Assembly (NCBI RefSeq): GCF_003435375.1
Contig: NZ_QWGL01000006.1
Location: forward strand, 63,289 to 127,288
DNA length: 64,000 bases
From: Clostridium sp. AM34-11AC
GTDB lineage: Bacteria; Bacillota; Clostridia; Lachnospirales; Lachnospiraceae
Direction of reading: 5' to 3'
Part shown: positions 7,967 to 16,813 of the stretch, one piece after another
Numbering within the stretch: the first letter of the stretch is position 1
Layout: every line of letters starts with the position of its first letter
The notes under the pieces: generated by a model
Told to the model about the DNA's origin: nothing
The model's database searches: none
What the model saw: only the letters and a program-made list of their open reading frames with translations
Translations under genes and position numbers: made by a program

Positions 7967-8081
7967 GTGTTTTTGCTTGACGTTTTATTTATTTTTAATT
8001 TTTCTTTTCAGACACCTGGCAATATATGTCCTCTGATCTGGAAATATCCCGTTAAACCGGGCTTTTCATTTTTCCATAAAA

Positions 8082-8113
8082 CATAAACACCCGCCGTCAG
8101 GCAGGTGTTTATG
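8082..8113 (-). terminator. Terminator of the P-loop protein gene
   Basis: Stem CATAAACACCTGCC / GGCGGGTGTTTATG with a four-base loop, followed on the minus strand by TTTTATGG. It lies 29 bp after the stop codon of the gene at 8142-8561. Confidence 0.7.
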
Positions 8114-8141
8114 TACTCTTATATAGGAAGGAGCGATTATT

Positions 8142-8561
8142 TTATAAAGCTACCAGTACCATATCTTTTGCAGATTCCGGAAGTTCTTCACCATCCATGG
8201 ATACGCTTAATACAAAGTTTACATGGTATTTTGCACTGATCTGATCCAGTTCTGCGAGAGTTGCAGTGATATCTTCTCCCTCAAGACCAGCGAGCTTCAA
8301 GAAGCTGTCGAGATACATAGCCTCGAGGTCGTGATCCTGGGAAATAATTCCGCAGATGAAACCGATAAAGCCTTCAGCCGTACTTACAGAGAACTCCGCT
8401 ACGTTGATTAAGCGGATCTTATTGTTAAGCTCGTACATATGTTTCGAGCTCTTATCAAGGTAAACGATTGAACCTTTTGCCTCTTTCACAGCTGTGTTAG
8501 CCATATCAAGTAAATATTTAGTTTTTCCTTTTCCCTTCCGTCCTGCGATGATCTGAACCAT
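8142..8561 (-). CDS. Small P-loop (PilT-like) ATPase-related protein of unknown function
   Basis: A 139-residue protein with a Walker A-like motif GRKGKGKTK at residues 7-15 and LDMANTAVKEAKGSIVYLD as a possible strand-helix-strand core. It is far smaller than real ATPases of the PilT or KaiC type, and no clear Walker B is seen (candidate: ATLAELDQIS). It stands alone with its own promoter (8621-8649), consensus AAGGAGG RBS and terminator, so it is a well expressed single-gene unit. Similar short proteins occur in Lachnospiraceae, but I know of no demonstrated function. Confidence 0.75.
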   Translation of the reverse strand: MVQIIAGRKGKGKTKYLLDMANTAVKEAKGSIVYLDKSSKHMYELNNKIRLINVAEFSVSTAEGFIGFICGIISQDHDLEAMYLDSFLKLAGLEGEDITATLAELDQISAKYHVNFVLSVSMDGEELPESAKDMVLVAL

Positions 8562-8620
8562 AATGCACTCCTCCTTGGATTTTATATATTTTGTATAAAA
8601 AATCTCTTGTTTGTAAATTT

Positions 8621-8649
8621 ATTATAGACTATTTGCTGAAAATTTGCAA
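8621..8649 (-). promoter_or_regulatory. Housekeeping promoter of the P-loop protein gene
   Basis: -35 TTGCAA, 17-bp spacer, -10 TATAAT on the minus strand, 60 bases upstream of the start codon at 8561. Confidence 0.75.
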
Positions 8650-8747
8650 CCATTATTTCTAAATTTCGAAATAATTTCATACAAAAGCAGAATGTACTTC
8701 CAACACCTGCAGAATCTGCCGCCGACAGTTCTTTACGGATGCCGGGA

Positions 8748-8802
8748 GCAAAAAACAGGACACGAAAGCCTCCGAATCCCCCGAAAACTTTCATATCCTG
8801 TT
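8748..8802 (-). terminator. Terminator of the min/rodA/carboxypeptidase operon
   Basis: Read on the minus strand, AACAGGATATGAAAG and CTTTCGTGTCCTGTT form a 15-bp stem with two mismatches, followed by TTTTTTGCT. It lies 29 bp after the stop codon at 8832. Confidence 0.8.
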
Positions 8803-8831
8803 CATTCACGCTTTTTTCTTCCTGTTTTCCG

Positions 8832-9800
8832 CTATCGGTCGATCTTCTCAATGATCGTCGACATATCCGAATAGAGGGCATCGCGGCTGTCCGCGTGCAT
8901 TACAACGGATGCGTACTCTTTTCCGTCCGCGTCCCTCTCCCCCATGATCAGGCAGTAGCCCGCCGCCTGGGTGGTTCCGGTCTTTCCGCCGAATACGGAG
9001 AGGCCCTCCGGCATCTCTTTCTTTCCGAGCATATAGTAGTTGCTGACACTCCAGGATGCGGTCTTGTCCGATCCGTCCGCCCCTTTATAGGTCCCCGTGT
9101 ATGTCTTCGTCCCGATAATATCCCGGAACTTCTCATACTTTAACGCCTCATGGAACATCAAATAGAGATCATAGGCGGTCATATAGTGATCCGCATTCGT
9201 CAGACCGTTGGCATTCGCAAAATGCGTCCCTGTTGCACCGATCTGTACAGCCTCTTCATTCATCATCTTCACAAAGCCCTCGATGGATCCGCCCATGTGG
9301 ACCGCGATAGCATTCGCCGCGTCGTTTCCAGATGGGATCAGAAGGCCGTAAAGAAGCTGCTCCAGTGTCAGCTTGTCTCCGGGAACGACTCCCGCCATGG
9401 AGGAACCGATCTCCGTGATCACCGACTCCTGGGGAACCGTCACCACATCATCAAGATTCCCATATTTTAAAGCAATAAGTGCCGTCATGACCTTTGTCGT
9501 GCTGGCAGGGTTTCTCCGTTCAAAGACATCCTGTGCGAAAACAGCATTTCCGCCGTCTAACGGAAACACTCCGGCAGACTCCGCTGTGAGCGTCTCATCC
9601 ATGCTCGTTTCATCTGTCACTACCGCCAGATCTGCCGCAAATCCATCCGCCGTCCTTCCGCTTCCGGAGGCGGCAAACGTCCCGATCCTCTGATCCAGGG
9701 CGTAGGAGCTTCCTGCACCTGCGGACTTCGCGCAGCCAGACGCGCCAAGAACCAGGCAGAGTCCCACGATTCCCGGGATCCATCTTATCTTCTTTCCCAT
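8832..9800 (-). CDS. D-alanyl-D-alanine carboxypeptidase (DacA-like PBP, S11 family), predicted lipoprotein
   Basis: Trims the terminal D-Ala of peptidoglycan stem peptides outside the cell. The three serine-acyltransferase motifs are STTK (S100), SGN (157-159) and KTGTT (273-277). The N-terminal hydrophobic segment ends ASGC (C23), a lipobox-like site, so lipid anchoring is likely. It ends at 322 residues and appears to lack the C-terminal amphipathic anchor domain of DacA. Its ATG overlaps the mgsA stop (TAATG), indicating translational coupling. Co-location with rodA, PBP2 and min genes fits a wall function. Confidence 0.9.
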   Translation of the reverse strand: MGKKIRWIPGIVGLCLVLGASGCAKSAGAGSSYALDQRIGTFAASGSGRTADGFAADLAVVTDETSMDETLTAESAGVFPLDGGNAVFAQDVFERRNPASTTKVMTALIALKYGNLDDVVTVPQESVITEIGSSMAGVVPGDKLTLEQLLYGLLIPSGNDAANAIAVHMGGSIEGFVKMMNEEAVQIGATGTHFANANGLTNADHYMTAYDLYLMFHEALKYEKFRDIIGTKTYTGTYKGADGSDKTASWSVSNYYMLGKKEMPEGLSVFGGKTGTTQAAGYCLIMGERDADGKEYASVVMHADSRDALYSDMSTIIEKIDR

Positions 9801-10195
9801 TACTTATACATCTCGCGCCATTCCAGATCGCCGCGGTCCAAGGCCTTGATCAGAAGTTCCGCCGTAGCGAGGTTTGTCGCTAACGGGACATTGTGGATAT
9901 CGCAGAGTCTCACAGCCTTGTTGACATCCGGCTCATGGGACTTCGGGGACAGCGGATCTCTTAAGAAAATCACGAGATCCATATCGTTGTTCTCGATCTG
10001 TGCTCCCATCTGCTGCTCTCCGCCAAGATGCCCCGGCAGAAATTTATGGATATTTAAGTTTGTGACTTCCTCGATGAGTTTGCCGGTGGTTCCGGTCGCA
10101 TAGAGGTTATGTTTACTTAAGATTCCCTTGTACGCAATACAGAAGTTCTGCATCAGTTTCTTTTTGGAATCATGAGCGATCAGTCCAACATTCAT
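9800..10195 (-). CDS. mgsA: Methylglyoxal synthase
   Basis: Converts dihydroxyacetone phosphate to methylglyoxal and phosphate, a glycolytic bypass under phosphate limitation. GTTG (residues 36-39), GHLGGEQQMGAQI and IFLRDPLSPKSHEPD are the phosphate-binding and catalytic blocks. It has 131 residues, the short Firmicute form. The RBS is AGGAGG. It is the metabolic odd gene in a cell-shape operon (rodA before it, carboxypeptidase after it), an arrangement common in Clostridia. Confidence 0.95.
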   Translation of the reverse strand: MNVGLIAHDSKKKLMQNFCIAYKGILSKHNLYATGTTGKLIEEVTNLNIHKFLPGHLGGEQQMGAQIENNDMDLVIFLRDPLSPKSHEPDVNKAVRLCDIHNVPLATNLATAELLIKALDRGDLEWREMYK

Positions 10196-10206
10196 AACAA
10201 TACCTC

Positions 10207-11337
10207 CTAGAATTCTAGTTTATTTTGCTGCAGTCCGACGTTTAAGAGAACGCCGATGCCGATATAAAGACTTACCAGAGAACTTACACCATAACTGATA
10301 AACGGAAGCGGAAGCCCGGTGTTCGGGAAAATTCCGGTGGCAACCGCAATGTTTGTAAATGCCTGGAATCCAACGAGAGCAGCTATTCCCGTACAGAGAA
10401 GCTTTCCAGTCAGGTCTCTCGTTCTCCCTGCCATTCGCAGGCATTCAAATACAAAGAGAAGATACAGGACCAGCACAAGCATGCAGCCCACAAAGCCCAT
10501 CTCCTCGCCGATCACGGCGAAAATAAAATCGGTGTGTTCCTCCGATAAGAAATTTCCGTTCTTTACGGAAATGGCCGTTTCATTGAGCAGGCCCTTTCCA
10601 TACAGCATTCCCGATCCGATGGCCATCTTTGAGTTATCCTGCTGGACATTCAGGTCCGCGTATTTTCCAGGATTGACGAAGGCAAGGATTCGGTTTACCT
10701 GGTATCCTGTCAGAAACGGCACAGCGCCCCGCTCGGCGAGAAATACCGTGAGGGCCAGCCCCGGGATCACGACGGCGGCAGCGCCGACGATCCATTTGTA
10801 GCTGAGTCCCGCGACAAAGATCAGGCATACGATGATAAACATGATAACGATACTCGTGGACAGATCCGGCTGCTTCATAATTAGAAGCAGCGGAACAGCA
10901 GCAAACGCTCCGACGATGATCAACGTGCGGAGATTATTGATCTTCTCCTGATTTCGCTGCAGAAACCAGGAGAAGAAAATGATCAGACCGATCTTAACAA
11001 ATTCCGACGGCTGGAAACGTCCGATAACAGGAAGCGTGATCCAGCGTCTCGCACCGGTTCCGGCTCCTCCGAACTGTCCCGCAACGATGATCGCGAGAAG
11101 GATCACCACACATCCAAGGTAGATCACGCCGGTGCAGCGCATCAGTTTGTGGTAATCTGTCAGAGCCAGGAAGAGCATGATCACCAGTCCGCCGAAAAGG
11201 CCGATCAACTGGCGGTTGATATAGCTTCTGTCTCCGTTTACCGCGCTGTTGATCACGAGAAGCCCGATGGCGTTTAATGCCAGGGCATAGAACAGCAGGC
11301 GGAAATTGAAGTTTTTAAAATTGTATTCTGAAAACAT
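10207..11337 (-). CDS. rodA: RodA, SEDS-family peptidoglycan glycosyltransferase
   Basis: A 376-residue polytopic membrane protein with about ten transmembrane segments. The SEDS signatures are RRWITLPVIGRFQPSEFVKI, the large loop before EEHTDFIFAVIGEEMGF, and the C-terminal GLPLPFISYGVSS. RodA polymerises glycan strands with a class B PBP; PBP2 is encoded in the same operon at 13411. The RBS AGGGGAC precedes the ATG; minE ends 3 bp upstream. FtsW or SpoVE are alternatives, but the context favours RodA. Confidence 0.92.
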   Translation of the reverse strand: MFSEYNFKNFNFRLLFYALALNAIGLLVINSAVNGDRSYINRQLIGLFGGLVIMLFLALTDYHKLMRCTGVIYLGCVVILLAIIVAGQFGGAGTGARRWITLPVIGRFQPSEFVKIGLIIFFSWFLQRNQEKINNLRTLIIVGAFAAVPLLLIMKQPDLSTSIVIMFIIVCLIFVAGLSYKWIVGAAAVVIPGLALTVFLAERGAVPFLTGYQVNRILAFVNPGKYADLNVQQDNSKMAIGSGMLYGKGLLNETAISVKNGNFLSEEHTDFIFAVIGEEMGFVGCMLVLVLYLLFVFECLRMAGRTRDLTGKLLCTGIAALVGFQAFTNIAVATGIFPNTGLPLPFISYGVSSLVSLYIGIGVLLNVGLQQNKLEF

Positions 11338-11340
11338 GTA

Positions 11341-11625
11341 TTAAAATGTCCCCTTAACTAGCAGTTCACGAACCGGGATGCTGGCGTACAGGACAGGGAG
11401 CTTCTCTCCCACCCTTTTGTGGTCCATATGGATCACCTTGACCTCCAGCTGCTCCGGATCGATCATCATATATCTTGATATGACTTTTATCATGTCGTTT
11501 TTTAACATCTCGAGGATCTCCGGCGTACATCCGGCCCGGTCTGCGATCAGCAGAAATTCAAGCCGTTTTTTTGCTATGTTTCCGGAATTTCTTCCTGTCA
11601 GGATATGGAATAGCCTCTTCTTCAT
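11341..11625 (-). CDS. minE: Cell division topological specificity factor MinE
   Basis: 94 residues. The anti-MinCD region is SGNIAKKRLEFLLIADRAGC, and the C-terminal dimerisation domain follows (ISRYMMIDPEQLEVKVI). MinE stimulates MinD ATPase and positions the division site. Its ATG directly follows the minD stop codon, with no clear RBS of its own, so translation is probably coupled. Confidence 0.94.
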   Translation of the reverse strand: MKKRLFHILTGRNSGNIAKKRLEFLLIADRAGCTPEILEMLKNDMIKVISRYMMIDPEQLEVKVIHMDHKRVGEKLPVLYASIPVRELLVKGTF

Positions 11626-12417
11626 TTATGCCCGTTTTAAGAGACCGCTAAACATATGGAAGAATCCTTTATTTTTCTCAAGCCCCATAAGCGGCACCTC
11701 CTGACCAAGTATCCGCTTACAGATATTAAGATAAGCCTGTCCGGCAAAGGAATTCATTCCCACCAGAGGTTCCCCCTGGTTCGTGGAGATCACGATCTCC
11801 TCATCGTCCGGGATCGCGCCGAGGATTGGGATTCCGAGAATATCCGTCACGTCCTCCATTGACATCATATCCCCGCGCCGGACCATATCCATCCGGATCC
11901 GGTTTACGATGAGATCCATCTTTGAGATCTCCTCTGCTTCCAGAAGACCGATGATCCGGTCAGCGTCACGAATTGCTGACACCTCGGGAGTCGTCACCAC
12001 AAAGGCACGGTCCGCTCCGGCGATGGCATTCTTAAATCCCTGCTCGATTCCGGCAGGACAGTCTAACAGTACATAATCAAACTCTTCTCTCAGGTCATCC
12101 ACCAGCTTTCGCATCTGGCCGGGAGTCACGGAAGACTTGTCCCTGGTCTGGGCGGACGGAAGTAAAAACAGGTTTGGATATCTTTTGTCTTTTATCAGTG
12201 CCTGCTTCAGACGGCAGTTTCCCTCCACGACGTCCACAAGGTTGTAGACGATGCGGTTCTCCAGTCCCATCACCACGTCGAGGTTTCTCAGACCGATATC
12301 TGTATCGATCAGAATTACTTTTTCCCCAAGCATGGCAAGTCCTGTACCGACATTCGCTGAGGTCGTCGTCTTGCCAACACCCCCTTTTCCGGATGTAACA
12401 ACAATGACTTCACTCAT
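11626..12417 (-). CDS. minD: Septum site-determining ATPase MinD
   Basis: A deviant Walker A SGKGGVGKTT sits at residues 9-18, with DTDIGLRNLD and LLDCPAGIEQG as switch regions. The C-terminus FFHMFSGLLKRA is an amphipathic membrane-targeting helix. It has 263 residues. MinD recruits MinC to the membrane and is cycled by MinE. The RBS is AGGAGG. A 213-bp gap separates it from minC, so a second promoter inside the min cluster is likely (12552-12580). Confidence 0.97.
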   Translation of the reverse strand: MSEVIVVTSGKGGVGKTTTSANVGTGLAMLGEKVILIDTDIGLRNLDVVMGLENRIVYNLVDVVEGNCRLKQALIKDKRYPNLFLLPSAQTRDKSSVTPGQMRKLVDDLREEFDYVLLDCPAGIEQGFKNAIAGADRAFVVTTPEVSAIRDADRIIGLLEAEEISKMDLIVNRIRMDMVRRGDMMSMEDVTDILGIPILGAIPDDEEIVISTNQGEPLVGMNSFAGQAYLNICKRILGQEVPLMGLEKNKGFFHMFSGLLKRA

Positions 12418-12551
12418 AAGAATATCCTCCTGTATTCAGTTGTAATGTACCGCAGCGGTTCTATTATCTGAGAATGGCGCTGCCTGGACATAAATCCACA
12501 AAATATATTTTACATGAAAAAAGCAAAAAATTCCAGTAAAAAATAGAGTTT

Positions 12552-12580
12552 ATAAAAAATTTACAGTTAAAGGTTGTCAA
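12552..12580 (-). promoter_or_regulatory. Candidate promoter of minD-minE
   Basis: A perfect -35 TTGACA (12575-12580) is followed after 17 bp by TTTTAT, a weak -10. The TTGACA lies inside the 62-bp repeat; the other copy at 3230 has TTAACA there. Confidence 0.4.
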
Positions 12581-12630
12581 GCAACTAAACGGACTGCGTG
12601 CCTGCACGCAAGGACGGTTAGGCATTTGGC
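12569..12630 (-). repeat. 62-bp dispersed repeat, copy 2 (inverted relative to copy 1)
   Basis: The reverse complement matches 3230-3291 at about 45 of 62 positions. It begins directly after the minC stop codon and contains the palindrome TGCGTGC-CT-GCACGCA. No coding potential is seen. Confidence 0.6.
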
Positions 12631-13296
12631 TTAAATAAAATTCAGTGCGCTCAGAAAGCTCTTCTTGATCGGCTCCTCTACAACTTTCCCGTTTTCAGAC
12701 AGGATCATCATCGGCCCCCGTCCCAGGTGACGTCCGTTCCCGGCTTTTTTCAGGGAAAGCCCGGCGATCCGCACAGACATCGGTGCCATCTCGAAGGCGA
12801 CGATCACCGCGTCCTCATTCCCGCAGATACCTGCGTAAGCCGCTCCGCGGAGCGCCCCTAAGACGACGATATTTCCTTTCGCGCTGACCTTCGCTCCCTT
12901 TTCCACGTCACCGATCACGACGATACTGGCTTCCGATTCCAGTTCATCCCCGTCCCGGAGATTTCCCTTGTAAAACTGTCCCGTGAGGGACGACAGCTCC
13001 ATCAACCTCTCGTTCAGCGCTTTCTCACACTTCTTTGTCCTGTTTCCGTCCGTGTCGAGAAGACACAGCACCTCGATATCAGAATTATCCGTGATAGTCT
13101 GAACGACGCGGTACTCCTCCTCCGGTGTCAGATCCCGTCCTTCCAGTGTCAGTGTCATCTGGGCAGCTCCCCAGAATTTCGCCGTCGCCTTGAATTTCTT
13201 TGCGATTGCCTGAAGAACCTCATCAAAATCCAGGTCTTTCTCCAGATAGACCGTCATTCCCGCTTTATTTCCCTTGATTACGACAGCATCTTTCAT
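12631..13296 (-). CDS. minC: Septum site-determining protein MinC
   Basis: A 221-residue FtsZ inhibitor. The N-terminal domain is residues 1-100. The C-terminal beta-solenoid starts near 103 (FYKGNLRDGDELESEASIVV then GDVEKGAKVSAKGNIVVLG, with IRIAG-type repeats). The RBS is GGGGG before the ATG. It lies between PBP2 and minD in the shape/division cluster. Confidence 0.94.
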   Translation of the reverse strand: MKDAVVIKGNKAGMTVYLEKDLDFDEVLQAIAKKFKATAKFWGAAQMTLTLEGRDLTPEEEYRVVQTITDNSDIEVLCLLDTDGNRTKKCEKALNERLMELSSLTGQFYKGNLRDGDELESEASIVVIGDVEKGAKVSAKGNIVVLGALRGAAYAGICGNEDAVIVAFEMAPMSVRIAGLSLKKAGNGRHLGRGPMMILSENGKVVEEPIKKSFLSALNFI

Positions 13297-13359
13297 CTTG
13301 AAATCCCCCTTTATGTAACTTCGGCAGGTAAACCAGACCGCCGGTCCGTCAACGCCTTA

Positions 13360-13383
13360 CAGCCCGGCAGATTCGCCGGGCTG
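13360..13383. other. GC-rich stem-loop between PBP2 and minC
   Basis: CAGCCCGGC and GCCGGGCTG form a perfect 9-bp stem with a six-base loop. The T run lies on the plus-strand side, so it is not a classic terminator for the leftward operon; RNA processing or partial attenuation is possible. Confidence 0.45.
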
Positions 13384-13410
13384 CAGCTTTTTGTTTGTGC
13401 AGTGCGTGGA

Positions 13411-16290
13411 TTAGTCTCCGATCTCTACGTTCGAAGAGTTCAACGCACTGTTATTCAGAATGTAATTCAGGTCTGTATATCCGTAGTAGAAACGATATAT
13501 ATTTTTCGCGGCCGTCGCCGCGTTGGATGACGAATACCCATAGGGAATATTTACCGTCACCGCGATTTCGGGATTCTGGTACGGTGCAAAGGAAACGAAG
13601 AACGCATGGTTGATGCGGTGTCCGTTTTTGATCTCCTCGGCGGTACCTGTCTTGCCGGCGATATCCACCTCAAGATCGCTGAAGATCTTTCTCGCGGAGC
13701 CGTCGGAGATAACCCGGCGCATACCGGTGTGGACCGCGTTCCATGTGGAATCCTTCACATCGATGACAGAGCGGACCTCCGGAGTGAAATCTTCTAAGAG
13801 ATTTCCCTGAGAATCTGTCATCTTATCGAGAAGACTCAGTTTGAAGACTGTTCCCTTGTTGGCCACAGCCGTGATATATCTGGAAAGCTGGACGTTAGAG
13901 TAAGAGTTCTTACCCTGTCCGATGGAGGACGCCTCCGGCTTCTCCGTTGTCATCTGCGGCTCTCTCTCAGCGATCTCGATTCCAGATGTCTCATCCAGAC
14001 CGAACAGTGACGCGTATTTCCGGATCTTCTCGATACCGAGCTCCGGTGAATAGTTGCCGTTCTCGTCCATGGAGAGACGGTGTCCCATCTCGGAGAAGAA
14101 CACGTTGCAGGAGTTCTGGATACCGTGGACCACATCGAGAGGTCCATGCTGTCCCGGATAGATCCAACATCTCAACGCCGGTGAGATCTCCTTATAGATG
14201 CCGGTACAGTTCACCGTGTCGTTTAATCCGATGACTCCCTCCTCCAAAGCCGCTACCGCGATGATCGGTTTGAAGGTGGAACCCGGCGCTTTCTGTGCCT
14301 GAGTGGCATTGTTGAAGAGTGGCAGGGACTGGTCATTATTTAACTTATTGTAATACTCCGCATCCACAGTTCCGGAGAACTTGTTATTGTCGTAGCTCGG
14401 GTATGTCACCAGCGCCCGCACCTCACCGGTGTGGACGTCCGTGATGACCGCGCTGGCAGAACACGGATCCAGAGCCAGCTGGGCCGGTGTGATCTCGATA
14501 TCGGAGATCTTCTTTCTGATAAACTGGAACGCGTACTCGTCTCCTCCCGCCTCCAGCATCCGGACTTCATTCTCGTCGTATGCCAGGATATTCTGGTCAT
14601 AGAGGGCGAGGCAGAGTTCCTTTCCGGATACGGTGCCGTTGTTTACGAGATACCGGAAGATCTTCTTTGTGAAGGCCGCATCGTTCTGCAGGTCATCCAG
14701 CACATAATCCACGATGGTCCGGTAAATGCTGTCCGCGTCGGAATATCTGGACTCGATCTTTAACTTTGTCGTGTCGATCCAGCTCTCAGCGATTCCATCG
14801 TACAGGTAATCCCTGAGGCTGATGGAATCGTCTTTCCATGCCTTGTAGGTGTCGGACTCCTGGTCGATCTTATCCGTCTTGATGATCTGACGTTCGGAAA
14901 GCAGCGTGTAGATATACTGCATATAGGCAAACATATCTTCCGGCAGGTCCACCATCTTTCTTGCGGATCCGTCCGTGAGCTCGCTCCTGATCTGAGCCAG
15001 GATCTGCTCTCTCGACTGACTGTATTTCGCGTAAATATTTTTCTCTGTCTGGGATGCCTCCGGCGCGGAGAACGCAGAAAGATCCAGAACATTGTTGTTG
15101 ATCAGCTGATAGTAAACATCCTTCACCGGAATCGGGATATTCGCCGCTTTCTTGTAATCGTTGTCATCCAGGTCACGGTTTACAAGCTTGTCCGTGATGA
15201 TACCGGCGAGCTGCTGTTCCAGAATATGGTACACACCGATCTGAAGATCACGGTCCAACGTCAGGTAGATGTCATGTCCGGCCTCCGGCTCCGTCCTCTT
15301 AACAACCTCCAGGATCCGTCCCATACTGTCCACATACATGGTCTGGGAACCTTTCTTGCCCTGAAGTTCCGTCTCCATGGACGCTTCAATTCCGGTCTTA
15401 CCCACAAGGTCTGTCAGCTCGTAATCCGGGTTCGTCTCCCGCAGTTTTCCGAGCTCATCATCCCAGACTTTTCCGATATAGCCGATGATCGGCGCAAAAT
15501 ATACACTATCATTGTATACACGGATCGTAGATTCCTCGATTTCTGCACCCTTTAAGTTTCCGGAGTTTTCCAGGATATCCGTCATGGTCTCCTTGCTGAC
15601 ATCGGAGGCGATCGTCGTGGACTCATATTTCCGGTATGCAGTGAGTCCCATCGTGTAGCGGATGTTGATGATCCCGAGAGCTTCCTCGTCGGTGAACTCG
15701 ATAGGAGCTCCGTTGTCATCCTTCAGCTGGTCAAGACCGTAGTACTTCACCCTGTCGTCAAAGACTTCCCTCGCCGTCACATCGGAAGGATATTTTCCTT
15801 CCGCGTCATCCAGCTCGTCCGTCTTTTTTAATCCGTAGTAATCGCTCAGGAAACGTCTTCTTGCCGTCTCACTGGTTGTCGTGAAGATCATCTCGCCGGA
15901 GGAATCATATCCAATGGAAAAATCACCTTCCACGCTCTCGCCATGGCGGTTCAAAATCCGGACAAGCTCTAAAAGCATCCGGTTTCTGTCATTGGATCTC
16001 TTGTAATCTCCGTTATCCTGAAGCGTCACATTGTACGACAGTTTATTATATGCAAGAACATTCCCGTTTCTGTCATAAATATTTCCACGGGTACCGGTAA
16101 GACTGATCTTTTTCTCCGTCTTTGCCATATAGTTTTCCTGGAACTGCTCTCCCTCAATGATCTGCAGCTTGAACAGGCGCATGCCCAGGATCGCATAAAG
16201 GCCCACAAATACCACCGACAGGATCACAAGTCTTGACGACAGCAGCTTTTTCAAAAACTCTTTCAGGATCTCAGAAAAATCGTTAAACAA
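13411..16290 (-). CDS. mrdA: Penicillin-binding protein 2 (class B, elongation transpeptidase) with a large insertion
   Basis: A 959-residue class B PBP. A transmembrane anchor lies near residues 17-37. The pedestal domain carries GTRGNIYDRNGNVLAYN. Transpeptidase motifs are GSTFK (near 670), SCN (near 727) and GKTGTAEE (near 882). Between HILEQQLAGI (about 361) and LDPCSASAVITDVHTGEV (about 608) lies a helix-rich insertion of roughly 245 residues absent from ordinary PBP2. The start is a TTG with AAGGAG 11 bases upstream, overlapping the end of mreD by 8 bp; no ATG lies before the membrane segment. Partner of RodA in side-wall synthesis. Confidence 0.92.
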   Translation of the reverse strand: MFNDFSEILKEFLKKLLSSRLVILSVVFVGLYAILGMRLFKLQIIEGEQFQENYMAKTEKKISLTGTRGNIYDRNGNVLAYNKLSYNVTLQDNGDYKRSNDRNRMLLELVRILNRHGESVEGDFSIGYDSSGEMIFTTTSETARRRFLSDYYGLKKTDELDDAEGKYPSDVTAREVFDDRVKYYGLDQLKDDNGAPIEFTDEEALGIINIRYTMGLTAYRKYESTTIASDVSKETMTDILENSGNLKGAEIEESTIRVYNDSVYFAPIIGYIGKVWDDELGKLRETNPDYELTDLVGKTGIEASMETELQGKKGSQTMYVDSMGRILEVVKRTEPEAGHDIYLTLDRDLQIGVYHILEQQLAGIITDKLVNRDLDDNDYKKAANIPIPVKDVYYQLINNNVLDLSAFSAPEASQTEKNIYAKYSQSREQILAQIRSELTDGSARKMVDLPEDMFAYMQYIYTLLSERQIIKTDKIDQESDTYKAWKDDSISLRDYLYDGIAESWIDTTKLKIESRYSDADSIYRTIVDYVLDDLQNDAAFTKKIFRYLVNNGTVSGKELCLALYDQNILAYDENEVRMLEAGGDEYAFQFIRKKISDIEITPAQLALDPCSASAVITDVHTGEVRALVTYPSYDNNKFSGTVDAEYYNKLNNDQSLPLFNNATQAQKAPGSTFKPIIAVAALEEGVIGLNDTVNCTGIYKEISPALRCWIYPGQHGPLDVVHGIQNSCNVFFSEMGHRLSMDENGNYSPELGIEKIRKYASLFGLDETSGIEIAEREPQMTTEKPEASSIGQGKNSYSNVQLSRYITAVANKGTVFKLSLLDKMTDSQGNLLEDFTPEVRSVIDVKDSTWNAVHTGMRRVISDGSARKIFSDLEVDIAGKTGTAEEIKNGHRINHAFFVSFAPYQNPEIAVTVNIPYGYSSSNAATAAKNIYRFYYGYTDLNYILNNSALNSSNVEIGD

Positions 16291-16813
16291 TCGTTGTGTC
16301 TCTCCTTTTTTCCATCTCTTCCAGTTTGCGGCTGATATACAGGAACAGCCGGTACAGGATCAGTGTTGTCACAACGGTGAAGATCGTCTCCGGCAGGATA
16401 ATATTGATAAAATAATAACCGAAATTCAATCTTCCCCGCACCAGGAAGCCGAATACATAAAGATAGAAATTATAAAATACTTCGTTCAGCGCCGAAAGCA
16501 CCAGCGGCAGCGTAATATAGTCCTCATAATAGTATTTTGTACAGATTCCGTTTACATAGCCCATCCAGATAAAGACAAGCGTATGGAACCCCAAAGGACC
16601 TCCGGATGACAGATCCATCAAAAGTCCTACGATCAGACCGTAGCCCATCCCCCATGCGCTTCCCCTGATAAATCCAAAGGAGAACACCAGGATCACCATG
16701 AGGTTTGGGTATACCGCCAGGAACGGCAGCAGCGGAAAAATACACGTCTGCACGATAAATGCCAGAATCACCAGAACAAAGTTTACGATGATCCGTTTCA
16801 TATTGCTATTCAT
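16283..16813 (-). CDS. mreD: Rod shape-determining protein MreD
   Basis: About 176 residues with five or six transmembrane segments. MKRIIVNFVLVILAFIVQ at the start and LMDLSSGGPLGFHTL in the middle are family-like. The ATG at 16813 has GGAG five bases upstream and overlaps the mreC stop (ATGAATAG); the longer start at 16831 is less likely. It belongs to the membrane complex that couples the cytoskeleton to wall synthesis. Confidence 0.9.
   Translation of the reverse strand: MNSNMKRIIVNFVLVILAFIVQTCIFPLLPFLAVYPNLMVILVFSFGFIRGSAWGMGYGLIVGLLMDLSSGGPLGFHTLVFIWMGYVNGICTKYYYEDYITLPLVLSALNEVFYNFYLYVFGFLVRGRLNFGYYFINIILPETIFTVVTTLILYRLFLYISRKLEEMEKRRDTTIV

Noticed and set aside
8048..8066. CCCG-CGGG hairpin followed by CTTTT on the plus strand as a terminator
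   Set aside because: Only a 4-bp stem and no plus-strand gene upstream.
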